Made by a program: the position numbers and the translations under genes
Assembly (NCBI GenBank): GCA_905215395.1
Contig: CAJMQA010000042.1
Span: 1 to 16,529 of the forward strand
Reading direction: 5' to 3'
Length of the DNA: 16,529 bases
Source of the DNA: an uncultured bacterium
Lineage (GTDB): Bacteria > Bacteroidota > Bacteroidia > Bacteroidales > Marinifilaceae
Notes under the pieces: model-generated
Told to the model about the DNA's origin: nothing
Databases searched by the model: none
Seen by the model: the letters and a program-made list of their open reading frames with translations, nothing else
Shown here: positions 13,843-16,529 of the stretch, one piece after another
Position numbering within the stretch: position 1 is the stretch's first letter
How the letters are laid out: the number at the start of each line of letters is the position of its first letter

Positions 13843-15336
13843 TCAGAATCCGGTCACCTGACCTAATTGTTGCATGATTCCGCCCAGACTGTTACTGATC
13901 ATGTCGGAAATCCAAAGCGGGGCTAAACCGATACCAGCAATAGCCAGGATGAGTACAATGACTGCAAAGCGTTCAAACCAAACAGCATCTGTCAGTTCCA
14001 GATGATGTTCGTTGATGATTTTGCCGAATAATAATTTTCCAACTACCCGTAAAATGTAAACAGCTGTGATTACAATGGAGGTACAGGCGATGATGGTCAT
14101 CACCCGGTGGAACAGATCCGGATGCTGGAACGAACCGACAAAAACGGTCATTTCAGCAACAAAGCCACTCAGACCTGGTAAACCTAAAGAGGCTAAACCG
14201 GCAATCACATAACAAACGCCCAGGAAGGGGATAACTTTCATCAATCCTCCCATTTCCCGGATATCCCGGGTATGGGTTCGGCCATATATCATACCGATCA
14301 GTGCAAAGAACAGGGCTGTCATCAGACCGTGACTCAGCATCTGTAAAACAGCTCCGGTCATGGCTGTCTGATTCAGCATCAGGATGGCGAATAATACCAG
14401 TCCGCAATGGCTGACTGAAGAGTAGGCATTGATGTATTTCAGGTCGGTTTGCACAATAGCAGAGTAAGCGCCATAGACAACACTGATACCCGTCAGGATA
14501 ATAAATATCCAGGACAGTTCGTGAGCTGCCTCCGGCATCAGGTATATGGCTACACGGAAACAACCGTATCCTCCCAGTTTCATCAGTACTCCGGCGTGAA
14601 GCATAGAGACTGCTGTCGGGGCGGAAGCATGACCGTCGGGGCTCCAGGTGTGGAACGGGAACAGGGCTCCCAGTACTCCGAAACCGATGAAAGTCAAGGG
14701 GAAGAACCAGCGTTGTAATTCTGCCGGAATGTGCTGGCGGGCAATTTCGAGGATGTCCATACTATGGGCTCCCGATGAAAAATAGATACCCAGGAGGCCG
14801 ACCAACAAGAGGGCAGAACCTCCCATCAGCATTAGGGTCAGTTTCATGGCTGCATATTCTTTTTTACCGGTACCCCAGACTCCGATCAGCAGATACATGG
14901 GGATCAAAGCTATCTCGTAAAACATAAACATGGTGAACAGGTCTATGGATATGAAGAATCCAAAAACACCGATGCTCAACAGGCAGAACCACATGAAATA
15001 TTCTTTGGGTAGGGGAGAAATCTTCCAGGAGGTGAATATGCCTGTAAAGACAATGACAGAAGACAATAACAACATAGCTACTGAAATTCCGTCTACTCCG
15101 ACAGAGTAATGGATATTGAATGGCGCATACCAGACAGAGGAGGCTGTATAGAGCATTTCGGCAGTATTTCCGCCGGCCCTTTCCTGTAAAAATAGGATCG
15201 TCAGTGCAGCTGCCAGAACGAGCAGGAGTGAAGCCCCTGTGGCACAGACGATGCGAATCTGTTTCATATTGGCCGATACTAGCAGACCACACAACATTAA
15301 TATAGGTATCAGGACAAATAAGGATAAAAAGTTCAT
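13843..15336 (-). CDS. nuoM: NADH:quinone oxidoreductase subunit M
   Basis: The 497-residue antiporter-like subunit of complex I has about 14 membrane helices. E141 (MFYEIALIP), K253 (GVLMKLGGYG) and E395 (GFVAEMTVF) match E. coli E144, K265 and E407. The helix-7 lysine (E. coli K234, in the pattern KxPxxPxHxWLPDAH) is missing: this protein reads GFGVLGALFPFHTWSPDGH, with L222 at that position. The rest is intact, including SSVSHCG and LSGFVAEM, and the reading frame is undisturbed, so this is a subfamily feature and not decay. I believe similar NuoM variants occur in other Bacteroidota and Chlorobi, but cannot check. The gene starts 12 bases after nuoL and ends overlapping or just before nuoN. 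Confidence 0.95.
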   Translation of the reverse strand: MNFLSLFVLIPILMLCGLLVSANMKQIRIVCATGASLLLVLAAALTILFLQERAGGNTAEMLYTASSVWYAPFNIHYSVGVDGISVAMLLLSSVIVFTGIFTSWKISPLPKEYFMWFCLLSIGVFGFFISIDLFTMFMFYEIALIPMYLLIGVWGTGKKEYAAMKLTLMLMGGSALLLVGLLGIYFSSGAHSMDILEIARQHIPAELQRWFFPLTFIGFGVLGALFPFHTWSPDGHASAPTAVSMLHAGVLMKLGGYGCFRVAIYLMPEAAHELSWIFIILTGISVVYGAYSAIVQTDLKYINAYSSVSHCGLVLFAILMLNQTAMTGAVLQMLSHGLMTALFFALIGMIYGRTHTRDIREMGGLMKVIPFLGVCYVIAGLASLGLPGLSGFVAEMTVFVGSFQHPDLFHRVMTIIACTSIVITAVYILRVVGKLLFGKIINEHHLELTDAVWFERFAVIVLILAIAGIGLAPLWISDMISNSLGGIMQQLGQVTGF

Positions 15337-15348
15337 AATTCTATTTCT

Positions 15349-16529
15349 TTATATAAATACCACTAACAAAACGATCAACAGGGTTCCCAGCAGGAAGACA
15401 AAAGCATATTGCTGTATCTGTCCGGACTGGAGTCCTTTTATTGCCAGAGAAAGCCGTCCTGTAACGAAAGCCATCCCGTTCATGGTTCCGTCTATGACGT
15501 GGCGGTCGAACCAGGCAATGGGGCGGGAAACACAGTTGAATATAATACGTTTGGTTATAAACAGGTAAAATTCGTCGATGTAAAAACGATGGTAAGCTGC
15601 ATTATAAAATGACAGGTACATGTTTTGCAAGCGATCCGGAATATCATTTTTCGTTTTATAGAAAAAGGTAGCGATGCCGATGGCAATTAAAGCGATGATG
15701 ATGCTGGCGGTAGCTACATTCCAGTCTAGATGTATTGTATAAGGCTGACCGTTGCTGCTGACAAAATCACCGAAAGGAATGAATCCGGCAAACAGGGTGA
15801 TGACCGCTAAAATAATCAATGGAATGGTCATGGCACGGGGCGCTTCATGCGGGGTATGCTCAAATTTGGCCGGTGTACCCCAGAAGATATTATAGTACAA
15901 GCGGAACATATAGAAAGCTGTGAGTCCGGCAATGAAGCTCATCAATACTCCGAAAGTCGGATTGAAGTTGAAAACGGCTGTCAGGATTTCATCTTTACTG
16001 AAGAAACCTGAAAACGGTGGAATTCCGGAGATTGCCAAACAGGCGGTCAGAAAGGTGAGGTGTGTTACCGGCATGTATTTCCTCAAACCACCCATCCTGC
16101 TCATTTCATTACTGCCAATGGTATGGATGATGGCTCCGGCACAAAGGAACAATAAGGCTTTGAACATCGCATGGGTGAACAGATGGAACATGGAAGCCAT
16201 GTATCCCAGTCCTGCATGTCCTCCCATTCCGGATACTCCCAGGGCTACCATCATAAAGCCAATCTGCGAAATGGTGGAGAATGCCAGTACCCGTTTTATA
16301 TCGGTCTGAACACAGGCTACCACGGCAGCATATAAGGACGTGAAAGCTCCGACATATCCGATGCCGATCAGTACTTCGGGGGCCGCTGTTACATATAACG
16401 GAAACAGACGTGCAACCAGAAAGACTCCGGCAACTACCATGGTGGCTGCATGAATCAGAGCTGAAACAGGGGTAGGACCTTCCATAGCATCTGGTAACCA
16501 GATATGCAAAGGGAACATGGCTGATTTTC
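15349..16529 (-). CDS. nuoL: NADH:quinone oxidoreductase subunit L, C-terminal part
   Basis: This is the 3' part of nuoL; the frame is open to the window edge and about 392 residues are visible. It starts in helix 7 with KSAMFPLHIWLPDAMEGPTP, so the pumping lysine (E. coli K229) is visible at 16525-16527. ALIHAATMV keeps the histidine of helix 8, LFTHAMFKALLFL the His/Lys set of the central channel, and GFFSKDEIL the lysine equal to K399. The C-terminal part (about the last 120 residues, with NAAYHRFYIDEFY and LQSGQIQQYA) forms the long lateral helix that runs along NuoM and NuoN and the final anchoring helix. It is the first of the nuoL-nuoM-nuoN genes in this operon; earlier nuo genes lie to the right. 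Confidence 0.96.
   Translation of the reverse strand, partial: KSAMFPLHIWLPDAMEGPTPVSALIHAATMVVAGVFLVARLFPLYVTAAPEVLIGIGYVGAFTSLYAAVVACVQTDIKRVLAFSTISQIGFMMVALGVSGMGGHAGLGYMASMFHLFTHAMFKALLFLCAGAIIHTIGSNEMSRMGGLRKYMPVTHLTFLTACLAISGIPPFSGFFSKDEILTAVFNFNPTFGVLMSFIAGLTAFYMFRLYYNIFWGTPAKFEHTPHEAPRAMTIPLIILAVITLFAGFIPFGDFVSSNGQPYTIHLDWNVATASIIIALIAIGIATFFYKTKNDIPDRLQNMYLSFYNAAYHRFYIDEFYLFITKRIIFNCVSRPIAWFDRHVIDGTMNGMAFVTGRLSLAIKGLQSGQIQQYAFVFLLGTLLIVLLVVFI

Noticed and set aside
14864..15292. 142-codon open frame on the minus strand
   Set aside because: It is an alternative frame of nuoM, with a Cys/His/Arg-rich, non-membrane translation typical of a shadow of a membrane protein gene.
1..16529. 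tRNA, rRNA, CRISPR arrays, insertion sequences, invertible promoters
   Set aside because: I looked for clover-leaf ends, evenly spaced repeats, transposase motifs and long inverted repeats flanking promoters and found none.

Overview
The window looks like ordinary chromosome from an anaerobic gut-type Bacteroidales bacterium (Bacteroidota). The evidence is: Bacteroidota-type promoters (TTTG, a spacer of about 19 bp, then TAnnTTTG); few Shine-Dalgarno sequences; a PAS/histidine-kinase relic of the kind common in this order; a YtxH/holin-like/small-protein trio; and separate nuoL-nuoM-nuoN genes. I cannot name the genus. I saw no tRNA, rRNA, CRISPR array, insertion sequence or phage module.

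Layout, left to right. Positions 1-917 hold the 3' part of a family 3 glycoside hydrolase gene, ended by a clear hairpin terminator. Positions 918-1976 are AT-rich and largely decayed: a doubtful small membrane ORF on the minus strand and the relic of an unrecognised gene carrying a stop and a frameshift. Positions 1977-3131 form a compact three-gene envelope-type operon (YtxH-like protein, holin-like membrane protein, small conserved protein) whose last two genes overlap in different frames. A strong hairpin separates it from a convergent MATE transporter gene (minus, 3168-4493). Divergent from that is a plus-strand cluster at 4568-8977: a membrane-anchored DUF3352-like protein with C-terminal YwqK/MORN-like repeats, a second and different MATE transporter, and a DUF2156 (LPG-synthase C-terminal/GNAT-like) protein. 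Its last stop codon shares a CTAG palindrome with the stop of a broken sensor histidine kinase relic on the other strand (8974-9668). Then come a type I methionine aminopeptidase (plus) and, convergent with it, a ketopantoate-reductase-like gene followed by a HAD phosphatase (minus; ATGA overlap, with a clear promoter). The right quarter is the end of a complex I operon read leftwards, nuoL (cut by the window edge), nuoM, nuoN, closed by a hairpin terminator.

How the genes work together: NuoL, NuoM and NuoN are the three antiporter-like proton-pumping membrane subunits of NADH:quinone oxidoreductase and form one functional unit. The YtxH/holin-like trio probably acts at the cytoplasmic membrane, possibly in stress, but that is inference. 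The remaining genes are housekeeping or general efflux functions with no obvious common pathway.

I did not find a convincing new biological system. The observations most worth a second look are: a NuoM with leucine where the pumping lysine of transmembrane helix 7 is expected; a histidine kinase that appears to have lost exactly its phosphoacceptor domain by internal deletion; the 101-base out-of-frame overlap in the holin-like operon; and the DUF3352/YwqK-repeat fusion.
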